Below, piece by piece: positions 8,941-20,892 of a stretch of DNA of 64,000 bases. Both the position numbers and the translations under genes were made by a program. Source of the DNA: Leptospira sp. WS92.C1 (GTDB lineage Bacteria; Spirochaetota; Leptospiria; Leptospirales; Leptospiraceae). Location: the NCBI RefSeq assembly GCF_040833975.1, contig NZ_CP162130.1:3398001-3462000 (forward strand). Direction: 5' to 3'. Each line of letters starts with the position of its first letter. Position 1 is the stretch's first letter. A model generated the notes under the pieces. It worked only from the letters and a program-made list of their open reading frames with translations. It was not told where the DNA came from and searched no databases.

Positions 8941-8961
8941 ATTTTAGAATGATTCTAAAAT
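8941..8961. promoter_or_regulatory. PerR/Fur-like operator, proximal box
   Basis: A perfect 21-bp palindrome centred on the G at 8951, with core TTAGAATGATTCTAA. This is the 7-1-7 architecture of PerR boxes (TTATAATnATTATAA-type). It lies 18 nt upstream of the peroxidase ATG. Confidence 0.7.
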
Positions 8962-8964
8962 GAG

Positions 8965-8993
8965 ATTGTATTTAGAATCATTCTAAATACAAT
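8965..8993. promoter_or_regulatory. PerR/Fur-like operator, distal box
   Basis: A perfect 29-bp palindrome centred on 8979 with the core TTAGAATCATTCTAA, identical to the proximal box apart from the central base. The two centres are 28 bp apart, so two dimers could bind close to the same DNA face. It ends 7 nt before the stop codon of the MBL hydrolase gene upstream. Confidence 0.7.
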
Positions 8994-8999
8994 TCTTTT

Positions 9000-9965
9000 T
9001 CAGCCATTCTTCCGTTTTTTCCTTTCGATCTGAAACACCAAACCTTGCGCGTTGATCTTAGAATCAAACCCAAGAAGCATCTCTTCTTTTTCCCCCAATG
9101 AAATTCCCTGAGTGGAAACTTCCCTTTCCAAATAAGCCCGAACCCTTCCGGTGCAAAATTCCAAAAGGGGCTCTCCTTCGAGACCCGATCTTTCTCCGGA
9201 GGACAGGATGTTCTGCATCGCGTGCAGTCCCTGTTTCATCTGGCGGGCTCCGGATTTTAAATCCTTCCAAACTCCGAAATGGGTCAAGTAAGCCTTATCC
9301 GCTCCGGTGGATAGAATCGTATCCACAGTGCTCATCGCCTCTTCGGCGTCAAAATCGGTCGGAGTTGTGGAGGGATATAAGATCGGATTTTTTCCCACCG
9401 CAAACTCTCTGTATCCGAGCCCGAATGAATCTCCGGTAAAAATTCCGTTACTCAAAGAATCATAAATACAAAAATGATGATTTGCGTGACCTTTTGTATA
9501 ATAAAATTTGAATATTCTTTTTCCCCACTGGATTTCTTCTCCGTCCGCAGGACTTTTCACCCGTTCCGCAGGAACCGGAAGAATCTCTCCGTAAAGTTTT
9601 TTATAATTTTCTTCGCCGTAAACTGCTTTCGAGCTCTGGATCAAACGCTCTGGATGAATCAAATGTTTTGCCGCTTTCGGATGCGCGAGTATGATCGCAT
9701 TCGGACAATGTTTTGCAAGCAAGCCCGTCCCTCCCGCATGATCGAGATGAACGTGTGTGATGATGATATATTTCACGTCTTCCGGCGTAAGACCGGCCTT
9801 GTTCAATTCTTCCAGAAGAATGGGAACTGAATGATTTGTATTGTTTTCTATAAAAGCGGCTTCCTTGCCTTCGACCACAAGATAAGCACAGGCAACTCCG
9901 GGAAAGATGTAATCGCAGTCGATCGTAAATAAACCGGGAAAAGGTTCTTTCTCGTATGGCGGCAT
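9000..9965 (-). CDS. MBL-fold metallo-hydrolase
   Basis: A 321-residue metallo-beta-lactamase-fold protein. The metal-binding HVHLDHAGG motif is near residue 70, followed by KGHANHHF and GDSFGLGY as further ligand segments. The C-terminal 100 residues are helical, as in proteins annotated as glyoxalase II-like or MBL-fold hydrolases. I chose the ATG at 9965 because GAGGAG lies 8 nt before it; a TTG at 9980 lies within that ribosome-binding site. It is followed on the same strand by the peroxidase gene and its operators. The substrate is unknown. Confidence 0.85.
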   Translation of the reverse strand: MPPYEKEPFPGLFTIDCDYIFPGVACAYLVVEGKEAAFIENNTNHSVPILLEELNKAGLTPEDVKYIIITHVHLDHAGGTGLLAKHCPNAIILAHPKAAKHLIHPERLIQSSKAVYGEENYKKLYGEILPVPAERVKSPADGEEIQWGKRIFKFYYTKGHANHHFCIYDSLSNGIFTGDSFGLGYREFAVGKNPILYPSTTPTDFDAEEAMSTVDTILSTGADKAYLTHFGVWKDLKSGARQMKQGLHAMQNILSSGERSGLEGEPLLEFCTGRVRAYLEREVSTQGISLGEKEEMLLGFDSKINAQGLVFQIERKKRKNG

Positions 9966-10126
9966 GAAAATTCTCCTCAATCTAAAAATCGGATTCTGTC
10001 AATATCAAATCAATCCTGTCGGTTTTCTCAACCGATTCATCTTTGCGAAAAGCGATGTTTCAAAAAGATACAACTTTTTTCGAGCATAAATTTATTTGGT
10101 CCGACAAACTACCTGCCGAAAAACCG

Positions 10127-10157
10127 CTTGAACTCGGACTTGAAGTCCGAGTTCAAG
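10127..10157 (-). terminator. Strong hairpin downstream of the SpoIIE-type phosphatase gene
   Basis: A 14-bp perfect stem (arms 10127-10140 and 10144-10157) with a 3-nt loop. On the minus strand it is followed by CGGTTTTT, as expected for intrinsic termination of the phosphatase transcript. Its centre, GGACTTGAAGTCC, resembles the cores of the repeats at 23190 and 39559. Confidence 0.6.
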
Positions 10158-10180
10158 TAGAATCCAAGCCAAAGTTTATT

Positions 10181-12103
10181 CTAAAGTATATCTACAGTCA
10201 AGTATGTCAGATCATCCGGAATCTTAGAAGAGGAAAAAGATCGCACAGTCGAAAGAATCTCCTCGTTTAAATTCCTCGGATTTCTGGAAAAATTATTTTT
10301 CAAAACTTCCAAAAGCCTTTTATCCCCAAACATTTCTCTCTCGGGACTGAGAGCCTCGGTCACACCGTCCGTATAAAAAAAGAATCGATCCCCCGTTTTT
10401 AATGCGACCGTATACGTTTCGGGCTCTATACTTTTTACCATCCCGAGAATCATTCCTCTTCCTTTGAGAAATTCGGGTTCGCCCGGATCTTCCCGAATCA
10501 ACACAGGAGGAGGATGTCCCGCAATCGAATATCGAAATTCTTCTTTTTCCAAATCGTATAAACAAACGAACGCGGATATAAAATTCTTTTCCAAAACCTG
10601 AAACATCCGGTTGTTTAACTCGGATAAAATTTTCGCGGGTTCATCCATCTTCCGGCTCAATTCCAAAAAGGAAATCTTCAACATCGAAGAAACCAACGCC
10701 GAAGCAACTCCGTGTCCCAAAACGTCGCAAAGAATAAACATTACCTTTTGATCATTTAGAATATAGTAATCCAAAAAATCACCGCCGACTTGATCCACAG
10801 GAATATAAACCGAGTTTACGGAAAGACGATGAATTCTTCCGTCCAATTGAGGAATCAATCGCGTTTGAAGATTGGCCGCCATTTCCAATTCTTCGTGAAG
10901 AATTCGATTTTGTTTTTTCAACTCGGCGGTTCTTTGATCCACTTTCGCTTCCAGAGTCGAGTTTAGTTTTTTTATCTCAGAATGAGCCCTCGCATTTTGA
11001 TACGAAATGCTCACAGCTCCCGAAATCAAAAGTGCAAAAAATCCATATTGAGAAAGAAACATATTCTTTCCAGTGAGATTGTCCAAAACAATATCGATGA
11101 TGGCAAAGATCGCAAGTAACCCAACCCCCCCGACCATGATCCAAGCCTCCATTACCTTTTTTCTGAGCTCAGAATAAAAGATCGGAACGAGAAGGATCGA
11201 TTGAAAAAACAAAACACCTTCCCAAAGATAAACGAGCGCAACCCTTTGTGTGCTGTTCAGCTCCAGGAGATTGAGAAAACCGATCAAAAGACTCAATTTT
11301 AGAATCGTTTTCGCGGCCCATCCTGTTTTTTTTCGAAATAAAGCATACAGAAAATATAATATACAAACGGGAAAGACGCTCTGAGAAAAAAAGAAAGATC
11401 GGGATAAAAGCGCAAAAGAAAAGTCCATGTAATGCATCTTATGAAGAAGCGGCAAACGCCAAAATACGAATAAGAACGCGGACAAAGATAAAAAGATACT
11501 CGCCCTCGAATGTCGGTTGAGAGAATACGAGATCGATTGTTGTAAAAAAACACCCAGAAACAAAACGATCAAAACGAGCTGTAAGGCGTCTTCTTGAATC
11601 AAAGCGTCCTTGAGTTCGTCAAAATCCCCAAGTTTGGGAATACTTCTGAAAATTCCACAGTGAAAACCGAACTCACGACATTCGATCTCGATCCGAATCG
11701 TGTTGGTCTTTCCTCTTTCGATCCATTCGAGAGGAATCTTATACAATCTGCTTTGAAACCAAGCGGGAGAATACGGATTCAATTCTCCCGTTTTGCCGAT
11801 CAGCTTATCGTTAAAATAAACTTTATCCGCGGATTGAATCCGATCTAAAAAAATTCCCTGAGAACCGGAGGCTTGCGTTAGCGGATATTCGATTTGAATT
11901 TTATAATATCCTTGGATCGGAATTTCAAAACCCTGATTGGTTAAACCCACTCCGGGAAGGATATTACGAAATCGATTTCCTTGAACGTCATAGTATTCCC
12001 ATCCTTCGCTCAATAACTGAACCTTTTCTGGGTCGATAGGTTCCGAATGGATAGCGGAGGTAATTAGACATAATAGAATCAGTCCGAATAAAATCGGTTT
12101 CAT
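10181..12103 (-). CDS. 7TM receptor-SpoIIE (PP2C-type) serine phosphatase
   Basis: A 640-residue signalling protein. A signal peptide (residues 1-20) is followed by an extracytoplasmic jelly-roll-like domain to about residue 170 (GYYKIQIEYPL, VYFNDKLIGKTGE), then seven hydrophobic segments between about 180 and 370, a coiled coil (NSTLEAKVDQRTAELKKQN), and a C-terminal SpoIIE phosphatase domain with metal-binding GGDFLDYY, CDVLGHGVASALV and FYTDGVTEA and the final DDLTYLTVDI. This is the 7TMR-DISM architecture. Such phosphatases act on phosphoserine of anti-sigma-factor antagonists. No partner is adjacent, so its target is not encoded here. Confidence 0.85.
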   Translation of the reverse strand: MKPILFGLILLCLITSAIHSEPIDPEKVQLLSEGWEYYDVQGNRFRNILPGVGLTNQGFEIPIQGYYKIQIEYPLTQASGSQGIFLDRIQSADKVYFNDKLIGKTGELNPYSPAWFQSRLYKIPLEWIERGKTNTIRIEIECREFGFHCGIFRSIPKLGDFDELKDALIQEDALQLVLIVLFLGVFLQQSISYSLNRHSRASIFLSLSAFLFVFWRLPLLHKMHYMDFSFALLSRSFFFSQSVFPVCILYFLYALFRKKTGWAAKTILKLSLLIGFLNLLELNSTQRVALVYLWEGVLFFQSILLVPIFYSELRKKVMEAWIMVGGVGLLAIFAIIDIVLDNLTGKNMFLSQYGFFALLISGAVSISYQNARAHSEIKKLNSTLEAKVDQRTAELKKQNRILHEELEMAANLQTRLIPQLDGRIHRLSVNSVYIPVDQVGGDFLDYYILNDQKVMFILCDVLGHGVASALVSSMLKISFLELSRKMDEPAKILSELNNRMFQVLEKNFISAFVCLYDLEKEEFRYSIAGHPPPVLIREDPGEPEFLKGRGMILGMVKSIEPETYTVALKTGDRFFFYTDGVTEALSPEREMFGDKRLLEVLKNNFSRNPRNLNEEILSTVRSFSSSKIPDDLTYLTVDIL

Positions 12104-12164
12104 ATAAAAGAGGGCATCAAACTATCCCTCTCTCGACCCGTGTAAAGTTAAATTTAAAAGGAAA

Positions 12165-13250
<1,086 letters not shown>

Positions 13251-13341
13251 GACTTCCCTACCAGACTTTTTTTTCAAACTCATCCGGTCAAGGATCCTCT
13301 TTCTTAATTCCGACTTGGAATTGAGAAAGAACCAAAAAAGA

Positions 13342-14337
13342 ATGTTGATTCAAGCGATGTTTTCTTTGAATCAAAAAAACAATCTTCACTGGGTTTGGAA
13401 ACTTTCCGAGATTTTGATCCTTTGGATTTGTTTCTCGATATTCTCTTCTTGCAGAACACTGGAATCTTTTTTTGAAACCGTCGTGCTCACCGGAGGCGTG
13501 GACACAACTCGATTGACCTTTTCCACAAGTTATAGTCCTATCCAAAAGTTCATTCGTTCAAACGCCGGCACAAAAGATCCCGCAAACGCGGATCGAACAG
13601 TCAGCGAAGATCCCGCAAAATCGGTTCCATTTTATTCGATCGGTTCCATACCCAGAAGACTTCCCGGAACTCCTTTCGAAGGATATTTTAAATACTTCAA
13701 TTACATGGCTTATAGTTTTTCATTTACAGCGCCGAGATCATTCCGAGGGAATCTTTTGAACTTTCCGGACGACGGTCGGATTCCTGTCGATCCTTTGGAA
13801 CACACTCTTTACGGATTGTATCCTTTGTCGCAACCGTTTGGAAGAAAGGCGGAATATCTTTATTCGGATTATCAGATCTATACTACGATCTATTTGATTT
13901 TTATGGAATTACAAAATTGGAATTTCGGAATCGGATACAATCTTGGAGTCAGCATTTATGACTTCGACGTTTTAGAAAGGGAATTTAGAATCTCATCGAC
14001 TCGAAACCGATCCAGGATCATCTCCGGGGTAAAATTTTTATACGAATACAATATCGGCCGATTTTTCGAGGATTCCATATTCTATAATACCTATTTGTAT
14101 TTCGAATTTTCAAGCTTAGGAACGACGGATCGAAATCCGATCAAACAAACCATTCCCACAGCCATGGGCGGAGCCCCGCCCGATCTTTATCTCACGATGG
14201 ATACGATTCGCGTGGGTGTTCGAAAAGAAATTCAATTGTCCAGACCGACGTCTGACGATCATCTTCGAAGAGAAACGGGTCCTTTGAAAGAATCCGTTCC
14301 TCCAAAATCCACCGAACCTTTACCGCCGAGGATTTAA
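13342..14337 (+). CDS. Predicted outer-membrane lipoprotein
   Basis: A 331-residue protein with a lipoprotein signal: charged start, [17 protein letters not shown], with the modified cysteine near residue 34. The mature part is rich in aromatic, alternating stretches ([32 protein letters not shown]), suggesting beta strands, and ends in a proline-rich tail. I do not recognise the family. The ATG at 13342 is the first that leaves a sensible signal peptide; ATG 13357 is possible. Its TAA overlaps the ATG of mnmC (TAATG), so the two are translationally coupled. Confidence 0.6.
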   Translation: MLIQAMFSLNQKNNLHWVWKLSEILILWICFSIFSSCRTLESFFETVVLTGGVDTTRLTFSTSYSPIQKFIRSNAGTKDPANADRTVSEDPAKSVPFYSIGSIPRRLPGTPFEGYFKYFNYMAYSFSFTAPRSFRGNLLNFPDDGRIPVDPLEHTLYGLYPLSQPFGRKAEYLYSDYQIYTTIYLIFMELQNWNFGIGYNLGVSIYDFDVLEREFRISSTRNRSRIISGVKFLYEYNIGRFFEDSIFYNTYLYFEFSSLGTTDRNPIKQTIPTAMGGAPPDLYLTMDTIRVGVRKEIQLSRPTSDDHLRRETGPLKESVPPKSTEPLPPRI

Positions 14338-16295
14338 TGCTTTCCTGGAAGGAAAATCTGACTCCGATTTCGGACGAGTTCGGTGACATTTATTTTTCAC
14401 CCGAAAACGGATTGGAAGAAACCAAACACGTGTTTATCAAAGGAAACGATCTAATCACACGATGGGAAAATTTAGGACCGCAAAGTTCTTTTTCCATTTT
14501 AGAATTGGGTTTTGGAACCGGTCTGAATTTTTTGACGACCTGGAAAGAATATTCGAAATTTCAGGAACGGTTTAGACTTCATTACATTTCCATCGAGAAG
14601 TTTCCGCTTTCAAAAGAGGAAATCTCCAAAGCGATGTCTGTTTTTCCAGAATTGAACGAATTCAAAAACGAATTTTTAAAATCCTATCAAGATCTCATCC
14701 CTGGAATGAATTACTTTCGTTTTCAGGAAGGTAAAATTCATCTTACCCTTTTTTTGGGTGATGTAAAAGACGCGTTATGCGAAATTTCGGGTAAAGTCGA
14801 CGCAATCTATCTGGACGGATTTGCTCCCTCCAAAAATCCGGAAATGTGGGAAGAGTTTGTTTTTCAAAATATTAGAAACGTAGCAAAACCCGGAACCACC
14901 GTTTCGACGTTTACGGTCGCGAGAATGGTTCGTGACTCTCTCACATCAGCCGGATTTACTTTGGAAAAAAAACCGGGCTTCGGCCGAAAAAGAGAAATGT
15001 TGACCGGAACCTTTCCGGATTCGTTCTTGGAAACGGATAAATCGGTTCCCAAAGACAAACCCTGGTGCAAACGTTCGTTTGGAAAAACAAAGATCCGCAC
15101 CGCCGCGATCATCGGTGCCGGAATCGCGGGTTCGTCTCTTGCAAATTCTTTATCCAAACGAGGAATCGAAGTCGTTCTTCTGGATCCGTCCGGAGTCGCA
15201 AACGAAACATCCGGAATTCCGGGAGCGATCTCACACCCGCATCTTACAAAACTTCCAAGTCCGACCAGCTTGTTCACGTTACGCGCCTTTCGATACGCAC
15301 TCCAATTTTTATCGTCTTTTGCGCAAACAAACGAATTCGGAATTTCCGGACTCTTTCACGCAATCACTGCGGAAATGAGTGGAGAAAGATTTCAGAAAAG
15401 TTTGGAAAATCACCTTCTATCCGCAGAAATCGTTTCCCGGAAATCAACCGATTTGGCATATAATGATAAAGATCGGATCGATCCTCGACAAGAAGGCGTG
15501 TTTTTCCCGAGAGGTTTTTGGACCCATCCGAGTTCCATTGCAAAACGATTGGCCGAACAACCCGGAATTCAAATGATTCTGGAAACGGTGACTAACGTTC
15601 AAAATGACAAAACACAATGGAATCTCCTTCTAAAGGAATCAGAACGAACAATACATTCAGATTCTGTTATATTTTGTAATTCGTATTCGATGGAAGAATT
15701 GTTGACTCCCATTCTTGGGCGGGAATTATTTCCGATCCGCAAGGTCAGAGGTCAATTGATCAAGTTGAAAGAAACTCCGGTCTCCTCGCGTTTCAAAAAC
15801 ATTCTCTGTGCGGAACACTATCTCACACCTTCTATCGACGGAGAACATATTCTCGGCTCCACTTTTGACGAATTCGATTCGGATTCCGAACCCCGAAAAA
15901 AAGATACGGATCAACTTTTCCAATTTGTTCGCGAAAGATATCCGGATATGAAATGGAACCGAGACGACATCGTTTCGGAACAAGTCGGATTTCGCGCCCA
16001 AACCCCCGATCGATTTCCGGTGATCGGACCGATCTGCGATCCTTTGGAATTTTGCAAAGAATACCGAGGAATTGGACTTCCTAAAAATCGCGGAAAGACG
16101 TATTCAAATGTCAAAACGATTCCCGGACTTTATGTCTTTGGAGGTTTGGGTTCGAGAGGGATTTTGAGTTCTTTTTTAGGTGCAGAGATTCTCGCTTCCT
16201 TGATACTGGATGAACCCGTTCCTATCGAATCTTCCCTTTTGGAATCCCTACATCCGAGCCGATTCCTCTATCGTAAGATTCGAAGTTTGGATTGA
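14337..16295 (+). CDS. mnmC: Bifunctional tRNA wobble-uridine modification enzyme MnmC
   Basis: A 652-residue two-domain protein, close to the family length. Residues 1-240 are the SAM-dependent methyltransferase (MnmC2): [15 protein letters not shown], then the catalytic-site segment [14 protein letters not shown] and the [12 protein letters not shown] motif. Residues 255-652 are the FAD-dependent oxidoreductase (MnmC1), starting with the dinucleotide-binding [17 protein letters not shown]. Together they convert cmnm5s2U34 to mnm5s2U34 in tRNA. The start codon overlaps the stop of the lipoprotein gene. RecQ follows 142 nt downstream. Confidence 0.92.
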   Translation: MLSWKENLTPISDEFGDIYFSPENGLEETKHVFIKGNDLITRWENLGPQSSFSILELGFGTGLNFLTTWKEYSKFQERFRLHYISIEKFPLSKEEISKAMSVFPELNEFKNEFLKSYQDLIPGMNYFRFQEGKIHLTLFLGDVKDALCEISGKVDAIYLDGFAPSKNPEMWEEFVFQNIRNVAKPGTTVSTFTVARMVRDSLTSAGFTLEKKPGFGRKREMLTGTFPDSFLETDKSVPKDKPWCKRSFGKTKIRTAAIIGAGIAGSSLANSLSKRGIEVVLLDPSGVANETSGIPGAISHPHLTKLPSPTSLFTLRAFRYALQFLSSFAQTNEFGISGLFHAITAEMSGERFQKSLENHLLSAEIVSRKSTDLAYNDKDRIDPRQEGVFFPRGFWTHPSSIAKRLAEQPGIQMILETVTNVQNDKTQWNLLLKESERTIHSDSVIFCNSYSMEELLTPILGRELFPIRKVRGQLIKLKETPVSSRFKNILCAEHYLTPSIDGEHILGSTFDEFDSDSEPRKKDTDQLFQFVRERYPDMKWNRDDIVSEQVGFRAQTPDRFPVIGPICDPLEFCKEYRGIGLPKNRGKTYSNVKTIPGLYVFGGLGSRGILSSFLGAEILASLILDEPVPIESSLLESLHPSRFLYRKIRSLD

Positions 16296-16437
16296 TCCTG
16301 TGTTTTGTATAGGTTTTAGCCGACTGTTGAGTTGCCGCAGCTTGATTTTTCTGGCAAAGTAAACTGTAGTTTTGGGACGCGCTGTAAATAAAATTCCGAT
16401 ACCCGGTTCCAAATCCAAAGAGAGGAATTTAGAAAAT

Positions 16438-18321
16438 ATGGATTCCATGAATTTAAAAACAAACAAAAGGTTTAAGGATTTAGAATCGGCTCTCAAAGAA
16501 GTCTGGGGGCTTTCCAAATTTCGAAAAGGACAAAAGGAAGCGATCCAATCCGTATTGGAAGGAAAAGACACGTTAGTCATCCTTCCTACGGGAGGCGGAA
16601 AATCCCTGATCTATCAGCTCCCTTCGGTTTTAGAGGAAGAGTCCCTCACTCTTGTCATTTCACCTTTAATCGCACTGATGAAAGATCAGGTGGATTCTCT
16701 CAAAGCAAAAGGAATTCCCGCGGAATACTGCAATTCAACACAGGACGATCTCGAACAACTGAGAATTTTAAGTCGCGCGACCACCGGTAAAATCAGAATT
16801 CTATATTTATCCCCCGAAAAGGTTTTGAGCAGACAAGTGCTCGAAATTCTACCCAAACTTCCTTTGCAAAGAATCGCAGTAGACGAAGCACACTGCGTAT
16901 CCCAATGGGGTCACGACTTCAGGCCCGAATATCGAAAACTCCACGAACTCAGGGAGAAATTCCCGAAAAAGATCCCAGTCATCGCGTTAACCGCCACAGC
17001 GACCACACGAGTGATCAAAGACATATCCGATTCTCTGGGACTCAAAGAGCCGGTTTTAGTAAAGGGAAGTTTTTTTAGGGAGAATTTAAACTTCTCGATC
17101 CGATTTCCTCAAAACGAAACTTCGAGGGAAAGCGATCTTTTGCGGCTTTTGATTCAGGGCAGTTTTCAAAAATCATCGGCCGGACGAGCCATCATTTATT
17201 GCGCGACCAGACAAAAGGTGGAATCTGTTTACGAACTTCTAAAAAAGAACGGCTTTAAAGTAGGAAAGTATCACGCGGGAAGAACCGATTCCAGCCGGGA
17301 AAAAGCCCAGGACGGATATTCCACTGGAAAGACAAACGTGCTCGTCGCGACAAACGCGTTCGGGATGGGACTGGACAGCCCGGATGTTCGTCTTGTGGTC
17401 CACTATCAATCTCCCGCGTCTTTGGAAAGTTATTATCAGGAAGCGGGACGCGCGGGTAGAGACGGAAAAAATTCGGAATGTATTCTTTTTTATCATCCGT
17501 CCGATTTGGTTACACAGAGTTTTATTATAGGAAAAGAATCCAATCGTAAGGGAGGCGAAACTTTACTCTCGTATGTAAAAGAATACGCAATGTCTTCGGA
17601 GTGCAGACAAAAAATTCTCTGTCTTTACTTTGGAGAAGAAATCTCATCCTGTCAATCCTGCGATATCTGCTTAGAGGGTGAGTCCGCAAACACAACCACG
17701 TCCTCCGGAAGAGACGAGTTTTTACAAAGAGAAGAGAATAAAAAACAAAAAAAAGAACAAAAAGAAAAATACGATTTTTCAAAAGAAGAATTGGAAACAA
17801 TCGAACAAGTTCTCGAGCTCATCCCGGGTAAGTTCGGTAAAAGAATGATCGCGGGAATTTTACGAGGATCCAAATCCAACGAACTTCTTAGAAAAAAATT
17901 GGATAGACTTTCGGTTTATGGATCCTTAAAATCCGTATCGGAAGAAGCGATCCTCCGAGTTTTGGACCAATGGATTGCCGATAAAAAAATAAAAATCGTC
18001 GGAGACAAGTATCCGAAGTTGATTTTAGCGTCGACCGTCATCGTCAAAACTCCAAGAAAGAAAAAAGAAGTGGATGACAACGGTGAAAAAAAAGTCATCC
18101 CCGCAAAAAACGTCATTCAAGAATTGAAAAACTTTCGAGACAGAGAAGCAAGAAGAAGGAAGTGGAAAAAATTCATGGTTCTTCAAAATCCAGTCATCGT
18201 CCAAATCGCAAAACAAATGCCGGAAACACCCGAAGAACTATCCCTTGTAAAAGGAATGGGTTCCGCGAAGGTGGAAAAATTCGGAAACGAAATTCTTAGA
18301 ATATTAGAAAAATGGAAATAA
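16438..18321 (+). CDS. recQ: ATP-dependent DNA helicase RecQ
   Basis: A 627-residue 3'-5' helicase of the SF2 family used in recombinational repair. Walker A is [14 protein letters not shown], the DEAH box is [18 protein letters not shown], and later motifs include [23 protein letters not shown] and [10 protein letters not shown]. The RQC zinc site is visible as ECRQKILC...CQSCDIC. The C-terminus is an HRDC domain ([12 protein letters not shown] to [11 protein letters not shown]). AGAGGA precedes the ATG at 16438, with an upstream GTG-type frame start at 16372 lacking support. Between the RQC and HRDC parts is a lysine/glutamate-rich linker. Confidence 0.92.
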   Translation: MDSMNLKTNKRFKDLESALKEVWGLSKFRKGQKEAIQSVLEGKDTLVILPTGGGKSLIYQLPSVLEEESLTLVISPLIALMKDQVDSLKAKGIPAEYCNSTQDDLEQLRILSRATTGKIRILYLSPEKVLSRQVLEILPKLPLQRIAVDEAHCVSQWGHDFRPEYRKLHELREKFPKKIPVIALTATATTRVIKDISDSLGLKEPVLVKGSFFRENLNFSIRFPQNETSRESDLLRLLIQGSFQKSSAGRAIIYCATRQKVESVYELLKKNGFKVGKYHAGRTDSSREKAQDGYSTGKTNVLVATNAFGMGLDSPDVRLVVHYQSPASLESYYQEAGRAGRDGKNSECILFYHPSDLVTQSFIIGKESNRKGGETLLSYVKEYAMSSECRQKILCLYFGEEISSCQSCDICLEGESANTTTSSGRDEFLQREENKKQKKEQKEKYDFSKEELETIEQVLELIPGKFGKRMIAGILRGSKSNELLRKKLDRLSVYGSLKSVSEEAILRVLDQWIADKKIKIVGDKYPKLILASTVIVKTPRKKKEVDDNGEKKVIPAKNVIQELKNFRDREARRRKWKKFMVLQNPVIVQIAKQMPETPEELSLVKGMGSAKVEKFGNEILRILEKWK

Positions 18322-18521
18322 CTTTCGAGCGATATCCGTTTTGTTTCGAGTCTTTTGGAGAACAAAGAACCTTTTTTTCCGCGATCCGAATTGGGAAGAC
18401 TCAATTCGGATTCAAAATAAGATTCCGTATGTTGCAAAATTAGAAAGCAAATCAATCCTCTCAATTTACCAAATCCTTTTTAAAAACGATTTGAATTCAA
18501 TTTGAAGCCAAACCCTTGGTT

Positions 18522-18542
18522 GTTTGTTCAAAACGAACAAAC
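18522..18542. promoter_or_regulatory. Inverted repeat in the recQ-lipoprotein spacer
   Basis: GTTTGTTC (18522-18529) and GAACAAAC (18535-18542) form an 8-bp inverted repeat with a 5-nt spacer. There is no T-run, so an operator is more likely than a terminator. Apart from this, the 368-nt spacer 18322-18689 holds only an AT-rich sequence and a GGAGG ribosome-binding site 9 nt before the lipoprotein ATG; no gene is visible. Confidence 0.3.
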
Positions 18543-18689
18543 AAACTGCAGGATTATAATTTGCATCTGATTTCCGCATGAAACGACTCGGATTCGGATT
18601 CAAATCTCACCTATTTTTGATCCATTTTGTCTCAGTTCCATCCGGACCTTTCTATATTTCTTCCGTGATTTCATTGGAGGTTTTACACG

Positions 18690-19916
18690 ATGGAACAAAT
18701 CAAATATAAAACAAAACGAGTAGCGCTGCAATTTGCCGCCGTACTCGCCATATCTATCTTTCTAGTGAGTTGTACAAAGAAAAAAGATGGTACCCTGGGT
18801 CTGGAAGAGTTGACGTTGTTGGCAATGACCATGGGAGGGAATCAAGCGGAATTCCGACTTTCCAATATGGGCGCTTTGGCGGCGGCACGCTCCGCGAGCT
18901 TTCAACAATCCAGCATGTTACCGCATTCCGCCGGTTTACTGACCGACCTTGCAGGAGAGGATCCTCAAAATTACGGTGACGGTAACGCAGACGGTTTTAA
19001 CGATCATTTTATCACTCCTGCTGCCGCAGGGATTGAAGTATGCCAAATGGTAGCCTACAAATCCGTTGCAAAGGGTGGTCCCGCTCCCGGGACCGAAACC
19101 TTGGAAAATGCGGATTGGAAACTTATGTCTTTTCCGCAGTTTGATAATGCTGAGGACTTGGCTTTCACTGCTTGTCCGGCCTGGACGCCAATACCAATCA
19201 CAGGTGACAAAAGCGGGTTTCTGAAGCTTAACAATCCGATTCATGATCAGATCCAAGATTATGATCGAGTCGGAATCGTCGCACGTTCTTTTGTTTACTA
19301 CTTGGATCCCAATCAAGCACCGGAGCATTCTTATCGATACACAACTTTAATCTTAGATTCCGGTCTGGGAGAAGAGGAGGCAGATTCAGTCGTCGGCACC
19401 GTTCAGACAAAGATATTTAGTAGCACCGATGGATGTCCCGAATCCTGGTTAACATCGCCAGGATACGTCTTATGGGATCAAAACGAACTCATAAATCTTA
19501 CTGGTCCTTGCAGTTCCTTAAGCGCATGGGTTGATGCGACTACCGGCACTCACATGGAAAACAACTATTCGGTAGGATATTTAAACCCTCCCGTTCCCGG
19601 CACTACAACAGTGCATGCTATTGAGAAAAGATTGAAATTCAAACAACCCGCAACGAGTGGTGGGGCTTTGCAACCGTCCGTGTATGTCTTGGTTTTACCG
19701 TTTAATACCTCCAAAGAAAACGGTTCAGAACTTCTGTTTGAAGTTTCCGTTGACAACGTTTTGTTTTGGGATTCCAACGATGGGAACAATGTCTTTTCTC
19801 CGCAATTGGATGCCGCGGATAGACCCAATGCTACGAATGGAGAAAACAATCTAACCGATCCAACAAAAAAGAATATTATCTTTCACTTACCGACCATCTT
19901 GGGTTCCTTGAAGTAA
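18690..19916 (+). CDS. Leptospiral lipoprotein of unknown function
   Basis: A 408-residue exported protein. The signal peptide KYKTKRVALQFAAVLAISIF ends in the lipobox LVSC at about residue 28. The mature part begins with TKKKDG and a leucine/methionine-rich helix, then an alanine-rich segment, then beta-rich, aspartate/asparagine-containing sequence. Several cysteines (CQMVAY, TACPAW, DGCPES, GPCSSL) may form disulfides. GGAGG lies 9 nt upstream of the ATG, and a strong terminator follows, so it is probably monocistronic and well expressed. I do not recognise a family. Confidence 0.7.
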   Translation: MEQIKYKTKRVALQFAAVLAISIFLVSCTKKKDGTLGLEELTLLAMTMGGNQAEFRLSNMGALAAARSASFQQSSMLPHSAGLLTDLAGEDPQNYGDGNADGFNDHFITPAAAGIEVCQMVAYKSVAKGGPAPGTETLENADWKLMSFPQFDNAEDLAFTACPAWTPIPITGDKSGFLKLNNPIHDQIQDYDRVGIVARSFVYYLDPNQAPEHSYRYTTLILDSGLGEEEADSVVGTVQTKIFSSTDGCPESWLTSPGYVLWDQNELINLTGPCSSLSAWVDATTGTHMENNYSVGYLNPPVPGTTTVHAIEKRLKFKQPATSGGALQPSVYVLVLPFNTSKENGSELLFEVSVDNVLFWDSNDGNNVFSPQLDAADRPNATNGENNLTDPTKKNIIFHLPTILGSLK

Positions 19917-19990
19917 GGGCAATATTCGATAGTGTAAAAGCACAATGCTGAAATCCATGTAGAAAGAATTCACTCTTCTGCATCTATATC

Positions 19991-20026
19991 AAATACGAAA
20001 AGGAGCGAATGCTCCTTTTCGTATTT
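19991..20026 (+). terminator. Intrinsic terminator after the lipoprotein gene
   Basis: Two perfectly complementary 16-nt arms (19991-20006 and 20011-20026) around a GAAT loop; the 3' arm contains the T-rich part. It lies 75 nt after the stop codon. The remainder of the 452-nt gap up to 20368 is AT-rich and should contain the promoter of the sigma-factor operon; I see no further gene. Confidence 0.75.
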
Positions 20027-20368
20027 GCATTTAAACGTAATAAAAAGAAGGACCATTTGAATTATCCAAATAAGATGATTTTTTATAAATTCAAAGAATT
20101 GCAGTTTCAGAGTCTCCTTTCTTTTCAACAGATAAAAACTTAGAAGAAAGAAAATTATGAGTCGATACAGTTGCAATTTTTCTCGTCATATACAAAATAA
20201 AAACGATTCGAAAGATCCATTTCAGAAAAAAATGAAAATGATCCCGGATGTCCTTTTTATTTTTCCCCAAAGGGAATCGAGGAATTGGAAATATGATGAA
20301 CGGCTCCGTAAAAACGAATCTGTTTTTTACGAGCTCTGATTTTGTGCTTTTTAAATGAATAGGTTAAA

Positions 20369-20891
<523 letters not shown>

Positions 20892-20892
20892 C

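Noticed and set aside
18522..18542. LexA box near recQ
   Set aside because: The spacing of the inverted repeat does not fit the TTTG-N5-CAAA or GAAC-N4-GTTC patterns and it lies downstream of recQ.
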